Shown: in pieces, positions 1-8,328 of the stretch
Layout of the letters: each line of letters starts with the position of its first letter
Numbering within the stretch: the first letter of the stretch is position 1
Source: Amycolatopsis lurida
Lineage (GTDB): Bacteria; Actinomycetota; Actinomycetes; Mycobacteriales; Pseudonocardiaceae
NCBI RefSeq assembly: GCF_900105055.1
Contig: NZ_FNTA01000004.1
Span: 3,193,501 to 3,257,500 of the forward strand
DNA length: 64,000 nt
Direction: 5' to 3'
Position numbers and translations under genes: made by a program
The notes under the pieces: generated by a model
Database searches by the model: none
Told to the model about the DNA's origin: nothing
The model's input: the letters and a program-made list of their open reading frames with translations, nothing else

Positions 1-1
1 C

Positions 2-130
2 AGCATCGACCAGCGCCGCGGCGTCACGGTCAACACCGTCGAGGTCACGCACAAAGACGGAACGAAGACCATGGAGCAGCGCACCTTCACCTTCGGCGAC
101 GACGACAAGATCGTCGACGACGGCATGTAG
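2..130 (+). CDS. 3' end of an unidentified gene
   Basis: Only the last 42 codons are inside the window; the frame ends with TAG at 128-130. The visible tail is polar, with a Thr/Val-rich beta-like stretch (VTVNTVEVTHKDGTKT) and an acidic end (FGDDDKIVDDGM). No family is recognisable from this fragment. It points the same way as the membrane protein starting at 386, 255 bases away, so an operon is possible but not shown. Confidence 0.6.
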   Translation, partial: SIDQRRGVTVNTVEVTHKDGTKTMEQRTFTFGDDDKIVDDGM

Positions 131-385
131 GCGACCACGCACGTGCAAGTGTCCTGTTCCTCTGCACGTGCGGTGCGCTGAGCGGTCGCCCCTGGTCCGG
201 GTGGGTGACCTAAGCTGCCGTTCGTCGTATCGCGACGGCATTCCGGCGATGGAGCCTGGCCGTGGACCGTCCGCACAGGGTTACCTGACGACTGCAGGGT
301 CCGCACCGTTCAGAAGACGGCCGCGCGGACCAGAGGCGTCGGCCGAACGGCCCAGCGCCTGCCCCGGACCAGAGCGAGGAATTTC

Positions 386-1231
386 GTGCTTGATCGACAG
401 CGCATACGGCGTGAGGATGCCGTACGTGTCGAGGACGTCATCCCGGAAGAGATCCTGAACGACACCCGCGTCGACCGCGAGTACCTCGAGCAGGTCTTCC
501 GCGAGCCGCAGAAGTTCGTTCCCGCGCGCACCCGCGAAGAGCGGTCGCCGCAGCCCGAACCCGAGGTGGACGAGCCGGAGAGCCGGGCCGCCCGGCGGGC
601 CAAGCTGGCCGGTCTGGTCGCCGCCGGATTCCTGGTCGCGGGCGCCGTCGTCACCGCGGGCGTGCTCGCGGGCGCGCAGCCGCAGGGCACCGTGCCGGGT
701 GCCGCCGCACCCCAGGTGATGAGCGGAGCCGCCGCGCTCGGCGGGCTCGCCGTCCCGGACTCCACCGAGCCGGAGCGCAAGCAGGAGACGCCGAAGACGT
801 CGGGCACCAGCACGACGCCTCAGCCGTCTTCGGGCACCGGTTCGGGCTCGCTCCCGCCGCGGGGTTCGTCGTCCAGCAGCGCCAGCTCGCAGCCTGCCGC
901 CAAGCCCGCCGCGATCAGCACCGCCGCGGACAAGATCGACGCGGTCCGGAAGTTCTACCAGACCGTCGACGCCGATCCGTACGGCGCGATGTCGCTGATC
1001 ACGCCGGTGCTGGCCGAGTCCGAAGCAGGCAAGCTGATCGAGGCGTGGAGCGCCATGGACGCCATCCAGATCCAGGACATCCGGGAACAGGCCGACGGCG
1101 CCATCCTCGCCGTCGTGACCATGCGCAACCCGGACGGCGGCCTGCTGCGGGTCACGCAGGTGCTGGAATTCGCCGACGAGACCTCCGGCCTGATCACCGA
1201 CGCGCGACTGCTGTCCGCGCAGCACATGTGA
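386..1231 (+). CDS. Membrane-anchored protein with extracytoplasmic NTF2-like domain
   Basis: 281 residues from a GTG start, chosen because GAGCGAGGA lies about 6 bases upstream. A charged cytoplasmic N-terminus (1-72) is followed by one membrane segment at about 74-96, a long Pro/Ser/Thr/Gly linker (about 100-178) of the kind that spans the cell wall, and a compact C-terminal domain (about 180-281) beginning with an Asp-Ala-Val-Arg-Lys-Phe-Tyr helix and ending in beta strands, which looks like an NTF2/SnoaL fold. No catalytic motif is visible. It precedes the kinase gene at 1451 in the same direction, separated by 219 bases. The architecture is clear; the function is unknown. Confidence 0.75.
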   Translation: MLDRQRIRREDAVRVEDVIPEEILNDTRVDREYLEQVFREPQKFVPARTREERSPQPEPEVDEPESRAARRAKLAGLVAAGFLVAGAVVTAGVLAGAQPQGTVPGAAAPQVMSGAAALGGLAVPDSTEPERKQETPKTSGTSTTPQPSSGTGSGSLPPRGSSSSSASSQPAAKPAAISTAADKIDAVRKFYQTVDADPYGAMSLITPVLAESEAGKLIEAWSAMDAIQIQDIREQADGAILAVVTMRNPDGGLLRVTQVLEFADETSGLITDARLLSAQHM

Positions 1232-1450
1232 CTAACACCGCGCGTGCAACAGTCCTCCACCCAGGGCGATCAGAGTGTGCCGCGTGTGTGTGCGCAGAGT
1301 GAGCGCCTAGCCTTGTCACGAGTCGGTCTCGGAAAAGCCGGCACACAGACCACTACATGTGCATACGCTCCAACGCTGTGGCGTGCCGAAGGCCGCACCG
1401 CGCACGCGGACCATTCCGCGTCGTGAAGACGGAGCCCAAAGGGAGGTCGC

Positions 1451-3073
1451 GTGAGCGACGAGGGTCGCCTGGTCGCCGGTCGATATCGCATCGCCGGGCG
1501 GATCGGCACGGGCGCGATGGGTGCCGTGTGGCAAGCGCACGACGAGGTACTCGGCCGCACGGTGGCGATCAAGCAGTTGCTTCTGCAACCAGGACTTGAG
1601 GCTCACGACGCCGAAGACGCCCGTCAGCGCACGATGCGCGAGGGCCGGATCGCCGCCAGACTGCACCACCCGAACGCCATCTCGGTGTTCGACGTCGTCA
1701 CCGACGACAACGGCCAGCCGTGCCTGATCATGGAGTACCTGAACTCCACCAGCCTCGCCCAGGTGCTGCAGGAGGAGCGGACGCTGCCGCCGACGGAGGT
1801 CGCGCGGATCGGCGCGCAGGTCGCGGCGGCGCTGACCGAGGCGCACGCGGTCGGCATCGTGCACCGGGACATCAAGCCGGGCAACATCCTGCTGGCGCCC
1901 AACGGCACCGTGAAGATCACCGACTTCGGCATCTCGCGGGCCAAGGACGACGTCACGGTCACGAAGACCGGGATGATCGCCGGAACCCCCGCCTATCTGG
2001 CGCCCGAGGTGGCCATCGGCGGAGACCCCGGCCCGGAGTCCGACGTCTTCTCGCTCGGCTCGACGCTCTACGCGGCCTGCGAAGGCCAGCCGCCGTTCGG
2101 CCTCAGCGAGAACACGCTGAGCCTGCTGCACGCGGTCGCGGCCGGGCAGATCATCCCGCCGCGCCAGTCCGGCCCGCTCGCCAGCGTGCTGGCCGTGCTG
2201 CTGCACCCGGAGGTGCGGCACCGCCCCACCGCCGAAGAGTGCGAAGAGCTCCTCGCCGCGGTCGCGCGGGGTGAAACGCCGTTGGGCGCCCCCACGGACG
2301 ACACCGTGCTCGCCGCCCCCATCGCGGGCGCGCTCGCCGGCGGTGGCGTGACCCAGGCGCTCGACAGCGAGGCCGCCGGTCACTCGGGCTCGCTCCTCGA
2401 CGAGCAGAACGCGGCCGGGTCGTACTACGACGACGAGGACGACTACCACCAGCCGCCCGCCTCGGGCTACCCGGAAGACGACTACGACGGGTACGACAAC
2501 TACGACGAGACGGCGTTGCTGGCCGAACGCGGCCACCCCGGCGGCGGCCCCGCGCCGACGCGCGCCGTCCCGATCCCCGCGGGCGACTACGACGACGATC
2601 CCTACGACGACGATTACGACGACCCGCCCCCGCCGCCGCCGCCCACCCGCGCGCAGACCAGCCCGGTGGACGAGGACGACGACGAAAAGCCGGGCGCGTG
2701 GAAGAAGCCCGCGATCATCGGCGGTGTCGTGGTGGTGGCGCTGGCCGCGCTGGGGTTCTGGCTGTTGAGCCCGAACAACCCGGAAGCACCCGCACAGGTG
2801 GGGAACTCGTCCTCGACGAAGCCGTCCCCGTCGGCGACGTCGTCGGCTCCGGAGACCACGGAAACGCCGACGGAAACGCAATCGGCCGAGCCGCCGAAGG
2901 AAACGACCTCGTCGAAGAAGACATCGAGCAAGGCGACGCAGACTGAGCCGGATCGGCCGACCAGTTCGAAGCCGACGAAGACGACCAGCTCGAAGCCGCC
3001 GACTTCTTCCGATGACCCCCCGCCGAGCACTACGCCGACCCCGCCCGTGAGTTCAACCCCGGCCGGCACTTGA
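1451..3073 (+). CDS. Ser/Thr protein kinase, membrane-bound, PknB-like without PASTA repeats
   Basis: 540 residues; GTG start after GGGAGG. The N-terminal half is a complete Hanks-type kinase: glycine loop GTGAMG (19-24), ATP lysine K41, catalytic HRD at 138-140 followed by IKPGN, DFG at 158-160, activation loop with two Thr (TVTKTG) and APE. After the kinase comes an acidic Asp/Tyr-rich juxtamembrane region, a membrane segment near residues 418-440 and a Ser/Thr/Pro/Lys extracellular tail of about 100 residues. The tail carries no PASTA domains, so it probably spans the wall rather than binding muropeptides in the usual way. The following kinase-like gene starts 13 bases after the stop, so both are likely cotranscribed. 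Substrates are unknown. Confidence 0.93.
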   Translation: MSDEGRLVAGRYRIAGRIGTGAMGAVWQAHDEVLGRTVAIKQLLLQPGLEAHDAEDARQRTMREGRIAARLHHPNAISVFDVVTDDNGQPCLIMEYLNSTSLAQVLQEERTLPPTEVARIGAQVAAALTEAHAVGIVHRDIKPGNILLAPNGTVKITDFGISRAKDDVTVTKTGMIAGTPAYLAPEVAIGGDPGPESDVFSLGSTLYAACEGQPPFGLSENTLSLLHAVAAGQIIPPRQSGPLASVLAVLLHPEVRHRPTAEECEELLAAVARGETPLGAPTDDTVLAAPIAGALAGGGVTQALDSEAAGHSGSLLDEQNAAGSYYDDEDDYHQPPASGYPEDDYDGYDNYDETALLAERGHPGGGPAPTRAVPIPAGDYDDDPYDDDYDDPPPPPPPTRAQTSPVDEDDDEKPGAWKKPAIIGGVVVVALAALGFWLLSPNNPEAPAQVGNSSSTKPSPSATSSAPETTETPTETQSAEPPKETTSSKKTSSKATQTEPDRPTSSKPTKTTSSKPPTSSDDPPPSTTPTPPVSSTPAGT

Positions 3074-3086
3074 TCCGAGGCTGCAA

Positions 3087-4115
3087 TTGAGTTCTGAAGG
3101 TTCCATCGTCGGCGGCCGGTACCGCCTGGACCAGCCCATCGGGCGTGGCCGGGCGGGCATCGTGTGGCTGGCGTTCGACACCCGCCTGCTGCGCACGGTC
3201 GCGATGAAGCGCATGTACCTGCCCGTCGGCCTGCCGCCGGACCGGGCGGAGCAGGCCAAGGCCGTCGTCGTCCAAGAAGGCAAGGACGCGGCCAAGTTCG
3301 AGCACGCCACCGCCATCAAGGTGTACGACGTGCTGCCCGACGGGCCGGACGTGTGGCTGGTGATGGAGTACATCCCGTCTCGCGGGATGGCGACCTTCCT
3401 CGCCGAGCACGGCAGGCTGACCGCGGAACAGGCCGCCGGGCTGGGCATCGTGCTCGGCCGCGCGCTGGCCGCGATGCACGAGGCCGGGGTGGTGCACCGG
3501 ACCGTCGAACCTGGCACGGTCCTGCTGGCGGACGACGGCGGCGTGAAGCTCACCGACATCGGCATCACCGGCGGTGGCCCGAGCCCCGCGTACCGGGCGC
3601 CCGAGGTGGCGCGCGGCGAACCGGCGACTTCGGCCTCCGACGTGTTCTCGCTGGGCGCGACGCTGTACACGGCCGTCGAGGGGGTGCCGCCGTTCGGTGA
3701 AGACGGCGAGTCCTCGGAACGGCCGCCGCAGACCGCCGGGCCGTTGGCCGGCGCACTGCGCAAGATGCTGCGGGCGGAGCCGGACGCGCGGCCGACGATG
3801 ACCGACACCGTGCGCTCCCTGAACGCGATCACCGAGGGGCGGCAGACGGCGTTCATCCCGCCGACCGCGCCTGCCATGCCGACGGTTCCGGCCTCGATGC
3901 CGATGCCGATGCAGCAGGCTCCGCAGTTCCCCCAGCACCAGCCCCAGCAGTATCAGCCGCCGCAGCCGCAGTACGCGCCACCGGCGCAGCAGTACGCTCC
4001 CGCCGCGCCGGTGGCGGCGAAGTCGCCGGATACCCGGAAGTGGTTGATCAGGGCGGGCGCCGTGGTGGCGGCGATCCTCATCGGTGTGCTGTTCGCGGAA
4101 CTGTTCCTGATTTAG
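3087..4115 (+). CDS. Predicted pseudokinase with C-terminal membrane anchor
   Basis: 342 residues; TTG start, supported by CCGAGG 6 bases upstream and by homology of the first residues to the preceding kinase. The fold of a Hanks kinase is retained (VAMK with K41, APE at about 171-173), but the catalytic loop reads HRT at 137-139 instead of HRD. The following Lys and Asn are Glu141 and Thr144, and DFG is DIG (157-159), so the metal Asp is kept. Loss of the catalytic Asp and the loop Lys/Asn predicts no phosphotransfer, perhaps with nucleotide binding retained. A Gln/Pro linker (about 275-310) leads to a single membrane helix that ends the protein, with no extracellular domain. A scaffold or regulator of the upstream kinase is plausible inference. 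Confidence 0.85.
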   Translation: MSSEGSIVGGRYRLDQPIGRGRAGIVWLAFDTRLLRTVAMKRMYLPVGLPPDRAEQAKAVVVQEGKDAAKFEHATAIKVYDVLPDGPDVWLVMEYIPSRGMATFLAEHGRLTAEQAAGLGIVLGRALAAMHEAGVVHRTVEPGTVLLADDGGVKLTDIGITGGGPSPAYRAPEVARGEPATSASDVFSLGATLYTAVEGVPPFGEDGESSERPPQTAGPLAGALRKMLRAEPDARPTMTDTVRSLNAITEGRQTAFIPPTAPAMPTVPASMPMPMQQAPQFPQHQPQQYQPPQPQYAPPAQQYAPAAPVAAKSPDTRKWLIRAGAVVAAILIGVLFAELFLI

Positions 4116-4780
4116 AGCCGCTCGAGGACCAGCTCCGCCAGTTCGACCGGACGGCTGAGGTACGGGCTGTGGCTCGCCCGCCACGTCACCGTCGTCTCGC
4201 AGCGTCCGGCGAAGTGGACGACCATTTCCGGGACGAGCGCCCGGTCTTCGGTGCAGGTGACGTACGTGGTCGGGGTGTCCTTCCACGCCGAGCCTTCCGG
4301 CGACTCGTCGAAGATCGTGACGGGCTCGGGACGCAGCAGTGCCGTGGCGCGTTCGGCGACGGCGTCCGTGCAGTCGGCGTACAGGGCCTCGCGGACGACG
4401 GCGAGATCGAGATGGGTCAGGCCTTGGTCGTCGAAGGTCAAGGGCAGCTGCCGGGGTTCGCGTCCGGTTTCTTCTCTGGTCCGCTCGATCCAGTACTGCG
4501 CGGTTTCACCCGGCTCGCTGACGATCGCGGCCAGGTAGATCAGATGCGAGGCCCCTTGGAGCCCGCTGGCGGTCAGGCCCCCGAAGGAGTGCGCGAGCAC
4601 CACTGGCGGCTCGGCCGCCTTGTCGACGATTTCCTGGACGGTCCGGGTGGTTTCGGCGATCGGGCGCCCGCCGAGGTCGGGGACGGTGACCTCGACGCCG
4701 TCCCGGCGGAGGCGTTCGACGACGTCGTCGAAATGAGCGGGCTGGTGCCATGAGCCGTGCAGGACGATCAGGGGACGCAC
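4112..4780 (-). CDS. Alpha/beta hydrolase family protein
   Basis: About 222 residues from a GTG start with AAAGGA about 7 bases upstream; a longer frame to 4879 exists but the added residues look non-coding. The protein opens with the beta-strand and oxyanion signature LIVLHGSW. It has a nucleophile elbow-like AHSFGG around residue 72 and a late His in the TWRASHSPYLS segment, giving a plausible Ser-His catalytic pair. The substrate is unknown. The stop overlaps that of the convergent pseudokinase by 3 bases. It lies downstream of the LysR gene on the same strand, with about 70 bases between. Confidence 0.82.
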   Translation of the reverse strand: MRPLIVLHGSWHQPAHFDDVVERLRRDGVEVTVPDLGGRPIAETTRTVQEIVDKAAEPPVVLAHSFGGLTASGLQGASHLIYLAAIVSEPGETAQYWIERTREETGREPRQLPLTFDDQGLTHLDLAVVREALYADCTDAVAERATALLRPEPVTIFDESPEGSAWKDTPTTYVTCTEDRALVPEMVVHFAGRCETTVTWRASHSPYLSRPVELAELVLERL

Positions 4781-4850
4781 GGAAGTCCTTTCGCCGGCGG
4801 GATTGTGGCTTCCCTGCCAGGTTGTCGGCCGCCGTCGCGGCTGTTCAAGC

Positions 4851-5783
4851 TCAGCCGGTTTTCGTGCCCACTCGGCCATTCCCGCTTACCTGTCCGGCCC
4901 CTTCGCGGATCGCGCCGAGGAACCGCCGCACCGCGGGGTGTTCCCTGGCGTGCGCGGCCACGGCGGCGTGGATGGACCGCACCGGATCCGGACGGCGGAC
5001 CTTGCGGATGGCGACGCCGGGATGCGGGGCGCCGAGGCCGAGTTCCGGAATCAGCGCGACGCCGAGCCCGGCGGCCACGAATCCTTGTGCCGTCTGGTAA
5101 TCCTCGGATTCGACGACATGGTTCGGGGCGAATCCGGCCGCGCCGCAGGCGTCGAGCAGGATGTCGCGGCAGGCGCCGGGGAGACCGTCGACGCCGACCC
5201 ACGGATCCTCGGCGAGTTCGCCGAGATCGAGGACGCGTTTGCGGGCGAGCCGGTGGTTCTTCGGCAGGATCGCGCGGTACGGATCGTCGAGCAGGTGGAC
5301 GTACTCGACCCCCTTGACCCGGGGAGTGCTGCTGGGGAGCACGATCATCGCGACGTCGGCCTTGCCCGACTCGATCTCGGGCATCGAATCGTCGGGCTCG
5401 ACCAGTTTCAGGTCGAGGCGGACGCCCGGGAACTCCCGGCGCAGCGCGGCGACGGCCAAGGGCACCAGCGAGGCACCCGCCGTGGCGAAGTAGCGGATCG
5501 CGAGCCTGCCCGTGCGGCCTTCCTTGAGTTCGGTGAGCGCGGCTTCGGCCTTCGCGAGCTGGGTGCTCAGCGTTTCCGCGTGCTCGGACAGCAGTGAACC
5601 GGCGGGTGTCGGCCGCACGCCGCGGCCGACGCGCTCGAGCAGTTCGACCCCCGCTTCCCTTTCCAGGGTGGACAATTGCTGGCTGATCGCGGAAGGTGTG
5701 TAGCCGAGATTCCGGGCGGCGGCGGTGATCGAACCGCTACTGATGACGGCTCGGAGGACCTGCATGCGGCGGACGTCCAGCAT
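4851..5783 (-). CDS. LysR-family transcriptional regulator
   Basis: 310 residues, the usual LysR length. The N-terminal winged helix-turn-helix is typical (residues 1-60: ITAAARNLGYTPSAISQQLS followed by LEREAGVELLER). The rest is a periplasmic-binding-protein-like effector domain. It is transcribed divergently from the EamA exporter at 5886 with 102 bases between them, the arrangement in which LysR proteins commonly control the neighbouring transporter and themselves. The effector cannot be deduced. Confidence 0.92.
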   Translation of the reverse strand: MLDVRRMQVLRAVISSGSITAAARNLGYTPSAISQQLSTLEREAGVELLERVGRGVRPTPAGSLLSEHAETLSTQLAKAEAALTELKEGRTGRLAIRYFATAGASLVPLAVAALRREFPGVRLDLKLVEPDDSMPEIESGKADVAMIVLPSSTPRVKGVEYVHLLDDPYRAILPKNHRLARKRVLDLGELAEDPWVGVDGLPGACRDILLDACGAAGFAPNHVVESEDYQTAQGFVAAGLGVALIPELGLGAPHPGVAIRKVRRPDPVRSIHAAVAAHAREHPAVRRFLGAIREGAGQVSGNGRVGTKTG

Positions 5784-5885
5784 GCCCCGATCTTACAGTT
5801 CTTCTTAAGGCTTCCTGCAGTTATTTTCGCTTGTCCTTACGCGTCGGCGCGGCGAAGCTGGGCCAGGCACTTAAGGAGGACTGGG

Positions 5886-6827
5886 GTGGGCGAGACGAAG
5901 ACCCTGCTGAGGATCGGCGCGCTGGCGCTCATGTGGGGATCGAGTTTCTTCTGGATCAAACTGGGGCTCGGCGCGTTCTCGCCGGTGCAGCTGGTGCTGG
6001 CGCGGGTGGCGCTCGGCGCGGCGGTGCTGATCGGGCTCTGCTACCTCGGCCGGGACCGGCTGCCGTCCGGGCGGCGGATCTGGGGACATCTGGCCGTCGC
6101 GGCGTTCTTCCACAACGCGCTGCCGTTCCTGCTGTTCGCGTGGGGTGAGTTGACCGTCGACTCCGGGATCACGGGGGTGCTGAACTCGACGACGCCGTTG
6201 TGGGTGTTGCTGGCCGCGCCGATGATGGGCGCGCGGACGAAGATGACCGCGGTGCGGGTCACCGGGCTCGTCGTCGGGCTCGCCGGGATCCTGCTGATCT
6301 TCGCGCCGTGGGAGGCGTCCGGACTGCTCAGCTGGGGTGCGCTGGCGTGCCTCGCGGCAGCCGCGAGTTACGGGTTCGCGTTCGTCTACGAGGGCAAGTA
6401 CCTCACCGGCACCGGTGACTCGCCGCTGTCGCTGGCCGGTGGGCAGATGCTGCTGGCGACCGGGTTCCTGCTGCTCGCGATGCCGATGGGCGGGTTCGAA
6501 CCGGTGAACCTGAGCACCGGAGCGGTCGTCGCGGTCGTGATCCTGGGGATCGGGTCGACCGGGATCGCGTTCGCGCTGAACTACCAGCTCCTCGCGAGCG
6601 AGGGCGCCGTCGCGGCGTCGATCGTCGGCTACCTGCTGCCGGTGGTTTCGGTGCTGCTGGGGGCGGTGTTCCTGGCCGAGCCGCTGAACCTGCGGGTGAT
6701 CGCCGGGATGGTCGTCGTGCTGGGCGGGGTCGCGCTGACCCGGCTCCGCCCGAGGGAGCAAGGGACCTTTGCTACCACTCCGCAGGTCGAGCGCCCTTTC
6801 GCCGCCGCCGATAAGGTCGCGCCATGA
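5886..6827 (+). CDS. EamA/DMT-family transporter
   Basis: 313 residues, GTG start after a strong AAGGAGGA at 5873-5880. Ten hydrophobic segments arranged as two EamA repeats fill the protein (first repeat about 1-135, second about 145-290), and a short hydrophilic tail follows. Family members export amino acids, nucleosides or other small metabolites by antiport; the substrate is not predictable here. The divergent LysR gene probably regulates it. The stop overlaps the ATG of the next gene (ATGA), so the two are translationally coupled. Confidence 0.9.
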   Translation: MGETKTLLRIGALALMWGSSFFWIKLGLGAFSPVQLVLARVALGAAVLIGLCYLGRDRLPSGRRIWGHLAVAAFFHNALPFLLFAWGELTVDSGITGVLNSTTPLWVLLAAPMMGARTKMTAVRVTGLVVGLAGILLIFAPWEASGLLSWGALACLAAAASYGFAFVYEGKYLTGTGDSPLSLAGGQMLLATGFLLLAMPMGGFEPVNLSTGAVVAVVILGIGSTGIAFALNYQLLASEGAVAASIVGYLLPVVSVLLGAVFLAEPLNLRVIAGMVVVLGGVALTRLRPREQGTFATTPQVERPFAAADKVAP

Positions 6828-7168
6828 CGGACACGACGACGCTGTGGCGTCCCACCGGCCCCGTCGAGCTCGACCTCGTCCGCGAGTCGGGCTGGCGCGA
6901 GTGGCCGCCGCGGCTGCCGGAGCAGCCGATCTTCTACCCCGTGCTGAACGAGGACTACGCGATCAAGATCGCCCGTGACTGGAACGTGCGCTACGACGGC
7001 GCGGGCTTCGTGACGCGGTTCGAGGTCGAGACCGCGTTCGTCGAGCGGTACCCCGTCCAGCAGGCGGGCGGGAAGACGATCCTGGAGCTCTGGGTCCCGG
7101 CCGAAGACCTCACCGAGTTCAACACGCACATCGTGGGGAAGATCGAGGTCACCCACGAATTCCGCTGA
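6824..7168 (+). CDS. Conserved small actinobacterial protein of unknown function
   Basis: 114 residues, coupled by ATGA to the exporter. It is rich in Trp, Tyr and Phe, starts with a conserved-looking LWRPTGPVELDLV segment and carries YPVLNEDYAIKIARDW followed by alternating strands. Similar Streptomyces proteins are sometimes labelled ADP-ribosylation/crystallin J1, as I remember, but no catalytic motif of that family is visible, so I leave the function open. The last two bases of its TGA are the first two of a dispersed palindromic repeat. Confidence 0.75.
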   Translation: MTDTTTLWRPTGPVELDLVRESGWREWPPRLPEQPIFYPVLNEDYAIKIARDWNVRYDGAGFVTRFEVETAFVERYPVQQAGGKTILELWVPAEDLTEFNTHIVGKIEVTHEFR

Positions 7169-7194
7169 CCTGCGTTTAGCGGGCTGATCGCGAT
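7167..7194. repeat. Dispersed palindromic repeat, copy 1
   Basis: First copy of the family described in the summary. Left half GACCTGCGTTTAG, centre CGGG, right half degenerate (CTGATCGCGATG). It overlaps the TGA stop of the preceding gene. Confidence 0.8.
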
Positions 7195-7218
7195 GCGGTG
7201 GGGCCTGGGGGCTCGCCG

Positions 7219-7247
7219 GATCGCGTTTAGCCCGCTAAACGCAGGTC
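7219..7247. repeat. Dispersed palindromic repeat, copy 2
   Basis: Left half GATCGCGTTTAG, centre CCCG, right half CTAAACGCAGGTC. On the minus strand it begins with the GA of the TGA stop of the frameshifted gene at 7246-7613. Confidence 0.9.
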
Positions 7248-7613
7248 AGAGGGTCGCGACGATGAGCAGAGCGGCGAGAACGATCTCGACCCAGAAGTAG
7301 AGCCAGCTCGGATAGAACCACTCCGGCCGCTCCGCGAACCGGGCGACCAGCCGCCCGAAGGCCATCCCGGCGAGCGCGACGGCCACCGCGATCGCTGCGC
7401 CCCGCTGGATCCCGCCGACGTCGAAAGCCGCGAACCCGAGCAGCACCGCGACAGCCACGCCGAAGCCGCCGTACACCGCGCGCACCTCGGTTCGCGCCGT
7501 CGCCGACTCCAACGAGATGCCGAACGGCCGGATCAGCCGTTTCGGCGCGGCGAGCCCGAGCAGCCCATCCCCAGGAAGAACACGGCCACCAGGCCGATGA
7601 GAACAGGCGCCAC
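7246..7613 (-). pseudogene. Frameshifted small membrane protein (DUF4345-like)
   Basis: GTG at 7613 follows directly on the TAG of the response regulator gene (TAGGTG coupling). The first 17 codons (VAPVLIGLVAVFFLGMG) are a membrane helix. That frame then runs to a stop, while the continuation LLGLAAPKRLIRPFGISLES through AVYGGFGVAVAVLLGF to the end at 7246 lies in another frame. One base appears to be missing near 7562-7565. Restored, the product would be about 122 residues with four hydrophobic segments, resembling DUF4345 membrane proteins. It is either a genuine pseudogene or a sequencing error. Confidence 0.75.
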
Positions 7614-8288
7614 CTAGACGAGACGCCGGTCGGAAGCCCAGCGCGAAAGCTCGTATCGGTTCGAAAGCTGCGTCTTCCGCAGCACGCTCGACACATGCGT
7701 CTCGACGGTCTTCACCGAGATGAACAGCTCGGACGCGATCTCCTTGTACGCGTACCCGCGCGCGAGCAGCCGCAGCACGTCACGCTCACGCGGGGTCAGC
7801 AGGTCGAGATCCGGGTCGCTGATCGGCGCGGAACCCGGCCGGTCGGCGAACGCGTCGAGCACGAACCCGGCCAGCCGCGGCGAGAACACCGCGTCCCCGT
7901 CCGAGACCCGCACGACGGCGCGCACGAGTTCCTTCGACGAGATCGTCTTCGTGACGTACCCCCGCGCCCCCGCGCGGATCACGGCGATCACGTCCTCCGC
8001 CGCATCGGAGACCGACAGCGCGAGGAACACGACGTCCGGCAGTTCCGGCCGGACCCGGCGCAGCACCTCGGCGCCGCCGCCGTCCGGCATGTGCACGTCG
8101 AGCAGCACGACCTGCGGTTTGGTCCGGGCGATGCCCGCGACCGCTTCGGCGACCGAGCCCGCCTCACCGACCACGCGGACGTCGTCGGTGATCGAGTCCA
8201 GTTCGGTGCGCACACCCGCGCGGAAGAGCGCGTGGTCGTCGACGAGGAAGACCTTGACCGGCTCCCGCGTCTGCTGGTTCTCCGTCAC
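7614..8288 (-). CDS. NarL/LuxR-family response regulator
   Basis: 224 residues from GTG at 8288, preceded by GAGGGAG about 4 bases away; the longer upstream frame is unsupported. The receiver domain has the acidic pair (LVDDH, 17-18), phosphoacceptor D64 (VVLLDVHMPDG) and the late Lys (TKTISSKEL). The C-terminal LuxR helix-turn-helix includes LTPRERDVLRLLARGYAYKEIASEL up to VETHVSSVLRK. The gene follows the histidine kinase by 40 bases, so the two form a two-component pair, probably for envelope stress given the PspC domains next door. Confidence 0.94.
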   Translation of the reverse strand: MTENQQTREPVKVFLVDDHALFRAGVRTELDSITDDVRVVGEAGSVAEAVAGIARTKPQVVLLDVHMPDGGGAEVLRRVRPELPDVVFLALSVSDAAEDVIAVIRAGARGYVTKTISSKELVRAVVRVSDGDAVFSPRLAGFVLDAFADRPGSAPISDPDLDLLTPRERDVLRLLARGYAYKEIASELFISVKTVETHVSSVLRKTQLSNRYELSRWASDRRLV

Positions 8289-8328
8289 GATGCTCCCTCG
8301 CTCGCCCTGTCCCGTGAGCATAGCGACC

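Noticed and set aside
168..458. 96-codon plus-strand frame before the membrane protein
   Set aside because: Overlaps the true GTG start and its ribosome site, and composition is not protein-like.
7235..7696. 153-codon minus-strand frame across the response regulator end
   Set aside because: Out of frame with both the regulator and the two halves of the broken membrane gene; Cys/Trp/Arg-rich shadow.
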